DNA of 25,136 nt, from positions 1 through 25,136 of the forward strand of contig CAITAV010000058.1 of NCBI GenBank assembly GCA_903890345.1, given 5' to 3'. This DNA is from an uncultured Actinomycetes bacterium (GTDB lineage: Bacteria; Actinomycetota; Actinomycetes; Nanopelagicales; Nanopelagicaceae). The notes below the pieces were generated by a model that did not search any database, had not been told where the DNA came from, and worked only from the letters and a program-made list of their open reading frames with translations. The position numbers and the translations under genes were made by a program. Shown here in pieces: positions 1-8,510 of the stretch. Position 1 is the stretch's first letter, and every line of letters begins with the position of its first letter.

Positions 1-1
1 G

Positions 2-577
2 AACAAAAATATCAATGTTCCTAATGCGTTAAGCGTCCTTCGCTTAATCGGTATTCCTTTCTTTGTTTATTTTGCTCTCGTGCGCGAACAAGACGTCATA
101 GCAATTTCTATTTTGGCAGCAGCTGGAATTACAGATTATCTAGATGGTAAGTTGGCTAGAGCATGGAACCAGACATCGGCATTAGGAGCGATGCTGGATC
201 CAGTGGCAGATCGGATCTATATTCTTGCCACGCTTATAGTTTTGTATCAACGCGAAGCAATAAATATCTGGGTTATAGCAATATTGATTTCAAGAGACGC
301 GATCTTGGCAGTAATAGCCTTAATCTTGAAGATGCGGAACATGAAGTTGATGGAGGTCACATACCTTGGTAAAGCAGCAACCTTCAATCTTCTGTACGCG
401 TTTCCACTCTTGCTCTTAGCAACTCATAAATCCTTAGCCGGGGATTTTGCCTTTGCAATCGGCTGGGGTTTTGCTGTGTGGGGGATTGCACTGTACGTAT
501 ATACAGGTTGGATCTATTTCCATAATGCCTTCAGGAGTATTAGGGTTAGCGCCACAGAACCCCATTCGCAGAGTTAG
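2..577 (+). CDS. CDP-alcohol phosphatidyltransferase (5' end cut by window edge)
   Basis: Integral membrane enzyme that transfers a phosphatidyl group from CDP-diacylglycerol to an alcohol in phospholipid synthesis. The open frame runs back to base 2 with family-like sequence (VPNALSVLRLIGIPFFVY), so the GTG at 80 is an internal codon and the true start lies off the window. The full catalytic signature D-x2-D-G-x2-A-R-x8-G-x3-D-x3-D is present (DYLDGKLAR, then GAMLDPVADR), followed by hydrophobic membrane segments. It lies 8 bases before gcvH, so the two are probably cotranscribed. Position matches M. tuberculosis Rv1822 (pgsA2). The acceptor alcohol (glycerol-3-phosphate or another) cannot be read from the sequence, so no symbol is given. 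The DUF881/Sbp genes that usually follow are absent. Confidence 0.9.
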   Translation, partial: NKNINVPNALSVLRLIGIPFFVYFALVREQDVIAISILAAAGITDYLDGKLARAWNQTSALGAMLDPVADRIYILATLIVLYQREAINIWVIAILISRDAILAVIALILKMRNMKLMEVTYLGKAATFNLLYAFPLLLLATHKSLAGDFAFAIGWGFAVWGIALYVYTGWIYFHNAFRSIRVSATEPHSQS

Positions 578-585
578 AGGTATGT

Positions 586-966
586 ATGTCAAATATTCCT
601 GAATCACTGAAATACACCAAAGAGCATGAATGGGTTGCTGCATCAGGTACAACTTTGGTTTATCGGGTAGGCATCACTGATTACGCACAAGCAGCACTCG
701 GTGACATCGTTTACGTTCAATTGCCAAAAGTCGGAGAAAAATTGAACGCAGATAAAGTTTGTGGGGAAGTTGAATCCACTAAAAGCGTTTCGGAAATATT
801 CTCACCTGTCACCGGTAGCGTTGTTACAATCAACTCCGATTTAAATTCAGCACCTGAAACCATTAATAGTGATCCGTACGGAACAGGTTGGCTCTTCGAA
901 ATTTCTGTTGATTCAGAGCCTCAAAACCTACTTTCAGCCACGGACTACGCTGCAATTACGGCTTGA
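586..966 (+). CDS. gcvH: Glycine cleavage system H protein
   Basis: Lipoyl carrier of the glycine cleavage complex; it shuttles the aminomethyl group from GcvP to GcvT and is reoxidised by dihydrolipoamide dehydrogenase. The 126-residue length is normal. The lipoyl-lysine is K66 in the stretch EVESTKSVSEIFSPVTG, and the conserved TDYAQAALGDIVYVQLP block precedes it. The ATG at 586 has an AGAGG ribosome site 5 bases upstream and lies 8 bases after the previous stop, so it is operon-internal. Its partner gcvP is about 2.5 kb downstream; gcvT and the L protein gene are not in the window. Confidence 0.97.
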   Translation: MSNIPESLKYTKEHEWVAASGTTLVYRVGITDYAQAALGDIVYVQLPKVGEKLNADKVCGEVESTKSVSEIFSPVTGSVVTINSDLNSAPETINSDPYGTGWLFEISVDSEPQNLLSATDYAAITA

Positions 967-1012
967 CCCGCAGGGTTACATCCCCCTAGTGTCACCCTTA
1001 AGTTCAAGGTGA
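963..1012 (+). promoter_or_regulatory. Candidate garA-ftsR promoter with 21-bp palindromic operator
   Basis: TTGACC (963-968, overlapping the gcvH stop) and TAGTGT (987-992) are separated by 18 bases and fit an actinobacterial -35/TANNNT -10 pair. Beginning on the last base of the -10, 992-1012 is an imperfect palindrome around G1002. Its outer arms are TCACC and GGTGA, and 8 of 10 base pairs are symmetric. The half-site layout resembles MerR-family operators. The ftsR product encoded two genes on is the natural candidate ligand, but that is inference. Confidence 0.45.
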
Positions 1013-1041
1013 GCCCGCATAAATAGAGAGAAGGGTTATTC

Positions 1042-1521
1042 GTGGCAGCTGCAGAAAATGAACGCGAATTAACTTCAACTCTCAACCTTGGATTACGTAG
1101 CATCGAAACACCTGGTGAGATTTCACCAGCTCAACATTTTTTACAGAAAGTCGAACCATCCATTCGCGCCATTATTGATGAAGTGTGTGCGACTGGTTCT
1201 CGTAAGGCAATGCTCGTTATTCATCGTGGTCCAGCACAAGGCTCTCGTTTCCTATTAGATAGTGATGACACTTCTATCGGACGTTCCCCCGAGAGCGATG
1301 TTTTTTTCGATGACGTCACAGTTTCGCGTAAGCACGCTCGCATCCAACGCCACAATGATGATTTCGCGATTGTAGATTCACAGAGTTTGAACGGAACATA
1401 CGTAAATTCAGTTTCAATCACACAACAAGTTCTGCACATGGGCGATGAACTTCAAATAGGTAAGTTCCACGCATTGTTTTTCGGTAATTCACATATTAAA
1501 TCTCTGGGGGAGAAGAAATGA
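1042..1521 (+). CDS. garA: FHA-domain protein, GarA/OdhI family
   Basis: Phospho-switch protein. In mycobacteria and corynebacteria GarA/OdhI, when unphosphorylated, inhibits 2-oxoglutarate dehydrogenase and redirects 2-oxoglutarate metabolism; kinases turn it off by phosphorylating an N-terminal ETTS motif. Residues about 56-150 form the FHA domain, with GR at 80-81, S95-R96 and H98, and N117-G118 marking the phosphothreonine pocket. The N-terminal tail (about 55 residues) is longer than in GarA, and its only ETTS-like element is E9-L10-T11-S12, so the first threonine appears to be lost. The GTG start has a GAGAAGGG ribosome site. The stop overlaps the ftsR start (ATGA). The order gcvH-garA-MerR-DUF151-MerR supports the identity. 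Confidence 0.88.
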   Translation: MAAAENERELTSTLNLGLRSIETPGEISPAQHFLQKVEPSIRAIIDEVCATGSRKAMLVIHRGPAQGSRFLLDSDDTSIGRSPESDVFFDDVTVSRKHARIQRHNDDFAIVDSQSLNGTYVNSVSITQQVLHMGDELQIGKFHALFFGNSHIKSLGEKK

Positions 1522-2231
1522 GCGTTCCAGCACGCGCCTACTTAAGTATTGGTGAAGTTCTTACAAAATTACGTGGAGATTTTCCAGATATAACTATTTC
1601 AAAGATCAGATTCCTTGAGTCAGAGGGATTAATTGATCCGCAGCGAACTCCTTCTGGTTACCGCAAATTTACCGGTTCGGATTTAGAGCGACTTCGCTAC
1701 GTTCTGCTCGCGCAACGCGATCAATATTTACCACTTCGCGTTATCAAAGAAAATTTGGATGCGCTAGATCGTGGATTACAACCTGCGGCGACATCTGGAG
1801 CAACTGCTACACCACGACTTGCCACAGTTGATGGTGAAATGGCGCCATCAGCATTTGGCGAATCTAGCGAAATGCGTTTATCCCGAGATGAACTCCTTAA
1901 TTCCAGCGGTTTAACCGAAGCTGCTCTTGTGGAATTGGAATCTTTTGGACTTATCGCGCCTCGTGGTCGCCACTATGACGGTGATGCTCTCTCTGTAGCA
2001 AGAGCGGTAACAGAAATGGGCACCTTTGGTATTGAACCTCGTCACCTGCGATCATTTAAATCTGCAGCAGATCGCGAAATTGGTTTAATCGAACAAGTCA
2101 TAACACCTCTGAATCGTCAGAAAAATACAGAGTCAAAAGCCAGAGCCGAGGAAGTTCAAAAAGAGATTGCTTCACTCTCGATTCGCTTGCACGCATCTTT
2201 GGTGCGTGGCGGATTAAATCGCCTTCGATAG
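1518..2231 (+). CDS. ftsR: MerR-family transcriptional regulator, FtsR type
   Basis: DNA-binding regulator, 237 residues. The N-terminal MerR winged helix spans about residues 8-75 (YLSIGEVLTKL, KIRFLESEGLIDPQR, SGYRKF, DLERLRYVLL), followed by a linker and a longer C-terminal helical region. Position after garA and before DUF151 corresponds to M. tuberculosis Rv1828 and C. glutamicum FtsR, which activates ftsZ. The start ATG overlaps the garA stop by 4 bases, implying translational coupling. The large cysteine-free C-terminal half argues against a metal sensor. The ftsZ link is taken from the family and cannot be tested here. Confidence 0.87.
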   Translation: MSVPARAYLSIGEVLTKLRGDFPDITISKIRFLESEGLIDPQRTPSGYRKFTGSDLERLRYVLLAQRDQYLPLRVIKENLDALDRGLQPAATSGATATPRLATVDGEMAPSAFGESSEMRLSRDELLNSSGLTEAALVELESFGLIAPRGRHYDGDALSVARAVTEMGTFGIEPRHLRSFKSAADREIGLIEQVITPLNRQKNTESKARAEEVQKEIASLSIRLHASLVRGGLNRLR

Positions 2232-2243
2232 TTTCGATTCTTC

Positions 2244-2756
2244 ATGAGCATGGTTGCTATGCAAGTTGTCGGTGTCCGTATAGAGATGCCATCTAACCAA
2301 CCAATCGTTTTGCTCAAAGAAATTGATGGTGTCCGATTTTTGCCTATTTGGGTCGGAGCCGTAGAGGCAACTGCAATCGCCTTTGCCCAACAAGGTGTTA
2401 CACCGCCTAGACCTTTAACTCACGATTTGATGCAAGATATTGTTGAATCTTTAGATGCAACTTTGACCGCAGTTCAAGTAACAGCAATCGAAGATGGCGT
2501 TTTTATGGCATCGCTGCTGCTGCGAGATCCAGAGGGTAAATCAATAAGTGTTTCTTCTCGTCCATCAGATGCTATTGCTTTAGCACTTCGTACCCATAGC
2601 AATATCCTGGCGGACTCAGAGCTATTAGATAACGTAGGTATTGAAATACCTGATGATGTTGCCGAAGATGTTGCAGCTGCCTCAGGCGAGAGCTCTGAAA
2701 TGGAGAGATTTAGAGAGTTCCTCGATCAGATCAATCCTGAAGACTTCGCTGGTTAG
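2244..2756 (+). CDS. DUF151 bifunctional nuclease-like protein
   Basis: Member of the DUF151 (bifunctional nuclease) family, 170 residues, a normal length. Recognised from the N-terminal block MQVVGVRIEMP, the LPIWVG segment and the signature SSRPSDAIALALR around residues 110-122. Plant homologues have nuclease activity; the bacterial role is poorly defined. The gene begins 12 bases after ftsR, with no clear Shine-Dalgarno sequence; in-frame ATGs at 2250 and 2259 are alternative starts. It is the equivalent of Rv1829 and is nearly always flanked by the two MerR genes in actinobacteria, suggesting a linked but unproven function. Confidence 0.85.
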   Translation: MSMVAMQVVGVRIEMPSNQPIVLLKEIDGVRFLPIWVGAVEATAIAFAQQGVTPPRPLTHDLMQDIVESLDATLTAVQVTAIEDGVFMASLLLRDPEGKSISVSSRPSDAIALALRTHSNILADSELLDNVGIEIPDDVAEDVAAASGESSEMERFREFLDQINPEDFAG

Positions 2757-2768
2757 GCAGATAGCCCC

Positions 2769-2798
2769 TTGAAACTCTCAACCTCAGGTATAGGTTAT
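2769..2798 (+). promoter_or_regulatory. Candidate resR promoter with a second MerR-like operator
   Basis: TTGAAA (2769-2774) and TAGGTT (2791-2796), spaced by 16 bases, form a possible promoter. Between and across the -10, 2778-2798 is a 21-base element with arms AACCT and AGGTT. Aligned without gaps, it matches the palindrome upstream of garA at 12 of 21 positions, including the left half-site TCA-x-CCT. Overlap with the -10 would suit repression or MerR-type activation. Sequence inspection only. Confidence 0.4.
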
Positions 2799-2812
2799 GG
2801 GAGTGTCGCTGC

Positions 2813-2873
2813 GGGGAATCACGCTGCAGGCAACCTATTCTTATCTCACTCCCCAAGAGAATTGAGATTCCCC
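2813..2873 (+). promoter_or_regulatory. Inverted repeat in the resR leader, abutting the start codon
   Basis: GGGGAATC (2813-2820) is exactly complementary to GATTCCCC (2866-2873), which ends two bases before the ATG at 2876. In RNA this 8-bp pairing would cover the region where a ribosome site should be; no ordinary Shine-Dalgarno is visible there. A competing hairpin, ATCTCA (2843-2848) with TGAGAT (2863-2868), uses part of the same 3' arm. This could be a translational control leader. Confidence 0.35.
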
Positions 2874-2875
2874 TC

Positions 2876-3382
2876 ATGACTACAACGCCAGATTTTGAAC
2901 TCATTGGCTATCGCGGCGCAACTGCTTGTTCGGCTGCCGGTATTAGTTATCGCCAATTAGATTATTGGGCGCGCACGGGGTTAGTAGAGCCAAGTATTAG
3001 ACCAGCTGGGGGATCAGGTTCAACACGTCTCTATGGATTCCGAGACATCTTGGTACTTAAAATTGTTAAGCGCTTATTAGATGCTGGTGTATCTCTACAA
3101 AATATTCGAACTGCGGTTAATCATCTTCGTGAACGTGGAGTTACTGAACTAGAACGCATCACTTTAATGAGTGATGGAGCATCAATTTATGAGTGTGCTA
3201 GCCCGGATGAAATAATTGACTTACTTGCCGGCGGTCAAGGCGTCTTCGGTATTGCAGTGGGCAAGGTATGGCATGAAGTAGAAGGCTCACTCTCAATGCT
3301 CTCTGGTGAAATTGATGGGCACGCAGTAGGTGGCGAAAGTAACGATGAATTATCTCTACGTAGAAAGAGCAAAGGCGCCTAA
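2876..3382 (+). CDS. resR: MerR-family transcriptional regulator, ResR (Rv1830) type
   Basis: DNA-binding regulator, 168 residues. The MerR helix-turn-helix region is clear at about residues 12-80: GYRGATACSAAGISYRQLDY, WARTGLVEPSIRPAG, then the wing TRLYGFRDILVLKIVKRLL and LQNIRTAVNHLRERG. Position between DUF151 and gcvP equals M. tuberculosis Rv1830 (ResR), which influences growth and antibiotic resilience and acts on whiB2/whiA. There are few cysteines in the C-terminal part, so metal sensing is unlikely. The leader of about 120 bases from the preceding gene carries its own candidate promoter, so it is probably not just an operon-internal gene. Confidence 0.85.
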   Translation: MTTTPDFELIGYRGATACSAAGISYRQLDYWARTGLVEPSIRPAGGSGSTRLYGFRDILVLKIVKRLLDAGVSLQNIRTAVNHLRERGVTELERITLMSDGASIYECASPDEIIDLLAGGQGVFGIAVGKVWHEVEGSLSMLSGEIDGHAVGGESNDELSLRRKSKGA

Positions 3383-3433
3383 ACAGGCATATTCTTTCCC
3401 TAGTAGTTCACAATAAAACTGGGGGATTTAGTA

Positions 3434-6331
3434 ATGTCACGCCAAGAGCACTTTTCTTCATATAAAGAGTATGAAGCCTTTGAGCGTCGCCACATAGGTC
3501 CCACATCTTCGCAAGAAAACGAGCTTCTTAGAGCTTTGGGTTATGACGATATGCAATCTTTTATATCTGATGTTGTCCCAAGCAATATTGCTATGTCCAA
3601 GAAATTGCAAAATGCCCTACCTCAAGCGTTAACGGAAGTGCAAGCAATTCAAGCTCTGCGCGAAATGGCGGATAAGAACGAGCTATTCACTTCTTTCATT
3701 GGATGTGGCTATTACGGAACAATTACGCCACCAGTAATCATGCGCAATGTTTTGGAAAATCCAGCCTGGTACACCGCGTATACCCCGTATCAACCAGAAA
3801 TTTCTCAGGGAAGACTCGAAGCACTCTTTGCTTTTCAAACAGCAGTATGTGATTTAACCGGATTGCCTATAGCTAATGCTTCAATGCTAGATGAAGGTAC
3901 CGCTGCAGCAGAAGCCATGACGTTAGCTCGTAGATCATTTAAAGGCAGTGACGACGCAGTTTTCTTAATTGATAATCACGTTCATCCGCAAACTCGCGCA
4001 GTAATTGCAACTAGAGCCAAGCCTCTTAATATTGTGATTGAAGATTTTGATGCATCTCTAGGAATTACGACGACATCGCCGTATTTTGCAGTACTAGTTC
4101 AATATCCAGACACAACTGGCGCTGTACGTGATTATTCGAAGATTTGCGAAATAGCGCATAAAAACGATGCTTACGTAATTGCCGCAACCGATCTTTTAGC
4201 TTTAACACTGCTGAAACCCCCAGGGGAGTGGGGAGCAGATGTTGCAGTAGGTTCAGCGCAACGCTTTGGTGTGCCTATGGGATTTGGCGGACCACATGCA
4301 GGTTTTATGGCTGTCAGAAATGGTTTGGAAAGATCACTGCCAGGACGTTTAATCGGACAAAGTGTTGATGTTCATGGAAATCCAGCTTTTAGATTAGCAC
4401 TGCAAACACGCGAACAACATATTCGTCGAGATAAAGCAACAAGCAACATTTGTACGGCGCAAGTTCTCTTAGCCGTCATGAGTGCGTTTTATGCCATGTG
4501 GCACGGGCCATTAGGTTTGAAGTTGATCGCTCAACGTATAAATGATCAAACAAAATCTTTTGCGCAAGCGTTAAAGGATGCTGGAATCACGGTTGTCAAT
4601 GAATCTTTCTTCGATACTTTAACAATCAAAGTGAGTAGTGCAGCAGAAGTTCATGAAAGAGCGAAGGAATCGCGAATTAACCTTCGTAAAATTGATGAAT
4701 CAACCGTCGGTGTTTCTATTGACGAAACAACAACTCAAGAAACATTGCAGAATTTGGCAAATATCTTTGGAATAAATCTCAAAGATTCTTCGAAAATGCA
4801 ACCATTTGATCAAACCCTGGTCAGACAAACTACTTTTCTTGGCCATCCTGTTTTCAATATTAATCATTCTGAAACTGCAATGCTTCGATACATTCGAATG
4901 CTATCTGACCGGGATTTAGCCTTGGATCGCACCATGATTCCGCTTGGTTCATGCACAATGAAACTTAATGCAACAACTGAGATGCAATCAGTTACATGGC
5001 CAGAGTTTTCTGCCTTGCATCCGTATGCACCGATAGAGCAAAGCGTGGGATCACGTCAATTAATTCAAGAGTTATCTGATTGGCTTATTGCGATAACTGG
5101 TTATGACGCAGTTTCTTTGCAACCAAATGCCGGAAGCCAAGGAGAGTTCGCTGGCTTACTGGCTATCCGTAATTATCATGACAGTCGTGGTGAACAAAAC
5201 AGAACTATTTGTTTAATTCCTTCTAGTGCACACGGAACGAACGCGGCTAGTGCTGTAATGGCGGGCATGCAAGTTGTTGTCATCTCCTGTGATGATCATG
5301 GAAATGTGAGCGTGCAAGATGTAAAGGAAAAGATTGCCGAACATGGTTCGAATCTTGCGGCGCTAATGGTTACTTATCCGTCAACTCATGGAGTTTTCGA
5401 AAGTGCTATTTCCGAGATTTGCGAACTCATTCATGAAGCTGGCGGCCAGGTTTATGTTGATGGAGCGAATTTAAATGCTCTAGTTGGTTTGGCTCAACCT
5501 GGAAAATTTGGCGCCGATGTTTCTCATTTGAATCTACACAAAACATTTTGCATTCCGCACGGAGGCGGGGGACCAGGCGTTGGTCCCGTAATTTCTCGTG
5601 CGCACCTTGCGCCATTCTTGCCTAATCATCCGATGGATCAACTCGCCGGACCTGCAACAGGCCCAGGACCTGTTAGTTCGGCTCCTTATGGATCGGCGAG
5701 TATCTTGCCTATTTCATGGGCGTATATACGAATGATGGGGGGAGAAGGCCTAACTCATGCAACACAAGTGGCGATTTTATCTGCTAATTACATTGCGTTG
5801 AAGTTAAATCCTTACTACCCAGTTCTTTATACAGGCAATAACGGTCGAGTTGCACACGAATGCATTCTAGATTTACGTGCAATTACTAAAGATTCCGGTG
5901 TAACCAATGATGATGTTGCTAAACGTTTGATGGATTATGGTTTTCATGCTCCAACAATGAGTTTTCCTGTCGCAGGAACATTCATGGTTGAACCAACTGA
6001 GAGTGAAGATATTGCTGAGATTGAAAGATTTATCTCTGCGATGATTTCGATACATGGCGAAATAATGGATGTGCAAAATGGTGTGATCGCACATGAAGAT
6101 TCACCATTAGCTCACGCGCCTCATACAACGGGTGATGTCGTTTCAAGCCAGTGGGATAGAAAATATCCACGCGAGATTGCAGCGTTTCCTGAAATGCTAG
6201 ATGGATTCATTCCTGGTGAAATTATTGGCATGCGCGGGAAGTATTGGCCTACATCTGGTCGTATAGATGGCGCCTTTGGGGATAGAAACCTCATATGTTC
6301 TTGCCCGCCGATCTCAGCATTCGCCGAATAA
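3434..6331 (+). CDS. gcvP: Glycine dehydrogenase (decarboxylating), glycine cleavage P protein
   Basis: PLP enzyme that decarboxylates glycine and loads the aminomethyl group on lipoylated GcvH. At 965 residues it is the single-chain form in which the N- and C-terminal halves are fused, the usual actinobacterial type. N-terminal hallmarks are FERRHIGP and [21 protein letters not shown]. The C-terminal half holds [14 protein letters not shown], the PLP-binding lysine K703 in [18 protein letters not shown], and the glycine-rich turn after it. The ATG has a GGGGGAT ribosome site about 8 bases upstream. It follows resR by 51 bases. The reading frame is intact throughout, and it faces ppm1 tail to tail. 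Confidence 0.98.
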   Translation: MSRQEHFSSYKEYEAFERRHIGPTSSQENELLRALGYDDMQSFISDVVPSNIAMSKKLQNALPQALTEVQAIQALREMADKNELFTSFIGCGYYGTITPPVIMRNVLENPAWYTAYTPYQPEISQGRLEALFAFQTAVCDLTGLPIANASMLDEGTAAAEAMTLARRSFKGSDDAVFLIDNHVHPQTRAVIATRAKPLNIVIEDFDASLGITTTSPYFAVLVQYPDTTGAVRDYSKICEIAHKNDAYVIAATDLLALTLLKPPGEWGADVAVGSAQRFGVPMGFGGPHAGFMAVRNGLERSLPGRLIGQSVDVHGNPAFRLALQTREQHIRRDKATSNICTAQVLLAVMSAFYAMWHGPLGLKLIAQRINDQTKSFAQALKDAGITVVNESFFDTLTIKVSSAAEVHERAKESRINLRKIDESTVGVSIDETTTQETLQNLANIFGINLKDSSKMQPFDQTLVRQTTFLGHPVFNINHSETAMLRYIRMLSDRDLALDRTMIPLGSCTMKLNATTEMQSVTWPEFSALHPYAPIEQSVGSRQLIQELSDWLIAITGYDAVSLQPNAGSQGEFAGLLAIRNYHDSRGEQNRTICLIPSSAHGTNAASAVMAGMQVVVISCDDHGNVSVQDVKEKIAEHGSNLAALMVTYPSTHGVFESAISEICELIHEAGGQVYVDGANLNALVGLAQPGKFGADVSHLNLHKTFCIPHGGGGPGVGPVISRAHLAPFLPNHPMDQLAGPATGPGPVSSAPYGSASILPISWAYIRMMGGEGLTHATQVAILSANYIALKLNPYYPVLYTGNNGRVAHECILDLRAITKDSGVTNDDVAKRLMDYGFHAPTMSFPVAGTFMVEPTESEDIAEIERFISAMISIHGEIMDVQNGVIAHEDSPLAHAPHTTGDVVSSQWDRKYPREIAAFPEMLDGFIPGEIIGMRGKYWPTSGRIDGAFGDRNLICSCPPISAFAE

Positions 6332-6364
6332 ACCTTGCGGGGATGGCAGTTTCAGCAGGTTTTT
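6330..6364 (+). terminator. Weak terminator-like hairpin after gcvP
   Basis: AAACCT (6330-6335) can pair with AGGTTT (6357-6362), extended by a GC pair across a one-base bulge, and the 3' arm runs on into a short T tract. The loop is long (about 17 bases), so the structure is weak. It lies between the convergent gcvP and ppm1 ends, where a terminator would be expected. Confidence 0.35.
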
Positions 6365-6367
6365 AGG

Positions 6368-7096
6368 TTACTTAACATAATGTAACTTATCGGCGTTAGG
6401 CCTGATAATACGCTGAACTGCCCATGCGCTCACACGAATAAATGCTTCTACAACGATATTGGCACTCATCTTGGACTTACCGGCACGGCGTTCGATGAAA
6501 TGAATAGGTATTTCATAAATTGTTGCACTTTGTGAATACAAAGCTTTGATCATCTCGATCTGAAAACAATAACCATTGGAACGAATTTTTCCCAAATCAA
6601 TTTTCATTAATGATTTAGCATCATAGATACGTAAACCCCCAGTGAGATCCTTAAAAGGCAAATTCAAACACTTACGGGCATACCAGGTGCCGAATTTGGA
6701 CAGTAATTCTCGACTAGTACTCCAATTAGAGATTTCTCCACCGGGTATCCATCTAGTACCCATAATGACATCGTAATTGGCGCTTTTGGAGATTAAAACT
6801 TCAACATCTTCAACTAAGTGTGATCCATCTGCATCCATTGTAACAATTTTCTCATAACCAGCAGTAATTGCTTGATTCATGCCTGACAGATAAGCCGGTC
6901 CAATACCATTTTTTGATCCGTGATTAATTATTTTTACGCGATCTGAATCAAGGTTTTTTACTAGATCCGAAGTTCCATCCGGAGAATCATCATCAATAAC
7001 GATGATGTCGACATCTAAACGCTTTAATTGATGTATAAGTGTGAGAATTGATTCTGACTCATTATATGTTGGTATGAGTACAACATTTTTAAACAT
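6368..7096 (-). CDS. ppm1: Polyprenol monophosphomannose synthase (GT2 family)
   Basis: Transfers mannose from GDP-mannose to polyprenyl phosphate, making the membrane mannose donor for glycolipids and protein mannosylation. From the ATG at 7096 the protein is 242 residues, with the GT2 nucleotide site IPTYNESES, the IDDDSPDGT block and the metal-binding D88-A-D90-G-S-H motif. LTGGLRIYDA and HFIERRAGKSKMS are typical of dolichol-phosphate-mannose synthases. There is no C-terminal membrane domain. A longer frame to 7126 exists, but the homologous region begins at the chosen ATG. It overlaps the end of lnt by 8 bases. In M. tuberculosis the two activities are one fused protein (Rv2051c); here they are separate. 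Confidence 0.88.
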   Translation of the reverse strand: MFKNVVLIPTYNESESILTLIHQLKRLDVDIIVIDDDSPDGTSDLVKNLDSDRVKIINHGSKNGIGPAYLSGMNQAITAGYEKIVTMDADGSHLVEDVEVLISKSANYDVIMGTRWIPGGEISNWSTSRELLSKFGTWYARKCLNLPFKDLTGGLRIYDAKSLMKIDLGKIRSNGYCFQIEMIKALYSQSATIYEIPIHFIERRAGKSKMSANIVVEAFIRVSAWAVQRIIRPNADKLHYVK

Positions 7097-8510
7097 CGTG
7101 ACGTCTTTTTCGCAAATAAATCGCAAGCGAGATCAAAATTAAGCATATTTCAGAGATTGGTCCTAAACGATGGAATACAGATTCCTTTTCAATAATCCCA
7201 ACAGATGCGTACAAATAGTCCGGCGCATTTTGCTTTGTACGATCCACAACATTGCCTTGATTATCTACCACAGCAGATACACCGGTTGTAGAAACACTAA
7301 CTAGCCACCTGTTGTTTTCGATGGCGCGAATACGACTGATATTTAGCTGCTGTGCACTCTGCCCGCTATTTGCAAATGTAGCGTTGTTGGTCTGAACAAG
7401 TATCACATCCGATTTATCAAATGATGATCTAATAGTTTCATCATCAATTAACTCGTAACAAATAACCGGTGCTGCGCTTACGTTATTGATTATGTGAGAT
7501 ATTTTCTGATCACCTGCGACAAAATCAGTAACATTTTTACTAAGAGGTGAAACTATTTCAGATAAAGAACGCAAAGGTATGTATTCCCCGAAAGGGGTAA
7601 GTGCTCTCTTGATATACGTTGATGCCACTTCCCCGCTCTTGTTCCACATTATTGAGGCATTTTGAGGCCCTAGAGGGGTTTTCAACACAACTCCGGCAAT
7701 TATTGGAGCATCTGCTTTCATGGCTAAATCAGCTATTTTCCTACCAACGTCTTTGTTTAAAAATGGATCAACGTCTACCGCATTTTCAGGCCACAAAATT
7801 ACATCGGGCTTCGCTGAAATTTTCGATAATGCAAGATTGGTTTGCTCCACATGCATCTTAAATACTTCTTCCGCGCGAGCATTAAAATCTAAGCCCAATT
7901 GGGGCACATTGCCTTGAATAGCCAAAACTTGAACACTCCCCTGCGCGGTTGCCTGAGCGGGTGTAAAAATAGCAAATGTAGTGACAAGCATAACTAAAGC
8001 GATTGAAACGAGTTGTGCCCGAGCAAAGAATAGATAAAAGGCAATGCCTATCAATATTGCTACAAAACTCAAAGATGAATCTCCAAAATATGACGCAACC
8101 AGTCGATATGGGGCTTCGGCTTGGCTAAACGAAAGCCTATTCCAACCAAAACCTCCAAAGGGAATAATTGATCGCAATACATCGCTTATTAACAACACGG
8201 GTAGAACCAACCACACGCGAGAAACACGTCCACGTTTGAACGATATTAACCCGAGCGGTACATAGAACAATGACTGTAAGAGAACCAACAAAATGGTTGG
8301 AATTAAACCAACGAACGTTCCAGTCCATGACAATGTTAAATAATTGAACACCACAGCAAAAGCAAAGGCAGTGACATAGGGACGTCGCGTTTTAGTAACT
8401 GCATACAAGAAAATTGCTACCGCTAGAGGTAAACAGAACCACCAACCCAAAGGCGCAAAGGCTGCGGAAAGAACTACACCTGATACGACAGATAGAAAAA
8501 GACTTACCAT
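7089..8510 (-). CDS. lnt: Apolipoprotein N-acyltransferase
   Basis: Membrane enzyme adding the third acyl chain to the N-terminal cysteine of lipoproteins. The first ~190 residues hold about six hydrophobic segments, followed by a periplasm-side nitrilase domain and a final membrane helix near residues 445-465. The catalytic triad is visible as E242 (in WPEN), K301 (in IKRALTPFGEYIPL) and C351 (in VICYE), corresponding to E267-K335-C387 of E. coli Lnt. At 473 residues it is slightly shorter than the E. coli enzyme. The start overlaps the exonuclease stop by 7 bases. Together with ppm1 it suggests that triacylated, possibly mannosylated, lipoproteins are made. Confidence 0.93.
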   Translation of the reverse strand: MVSLFLSVVSGVVLSAAFAPLGWWFCLPLAVAIFLYAVTKTRRPYVTAFAFAVVFNYLTLSWTGTFVGLIPTILLVLLQSLFYVPLGLISFKRGRVSRVWLVLPVLLISDVLRSIIPFGGFGWNRLSFSQAEAPYRLVASYFGDSSLSFVAILIGIAFYLFFARAQLVSIALVMLVTTFAIFTPAQATAQGSVQVLAIQGNVPQLGLDFNARAEEVFKMHVEQTNLALSKISAKPDVILWPENAVDVDPFLNKDVGRKIADLAMKADAPIIAGVVLKTPLGPQNASIMWNKSGEVASTYIKRALTPFGEYIPLRSLSEIVSPLSKNVTDFVAGDQKISHIINNVSAAPVICYELIDDETIRSSFDKSDVILVQTNNATFANSGQSAQQLNISRIRAIENNRWLVSVSTTGVSAVVDNQGNVVDRTKQNAPDYLYASVGIIEKESVFHRLGPISEICLILISLAIYLRKRRHDV

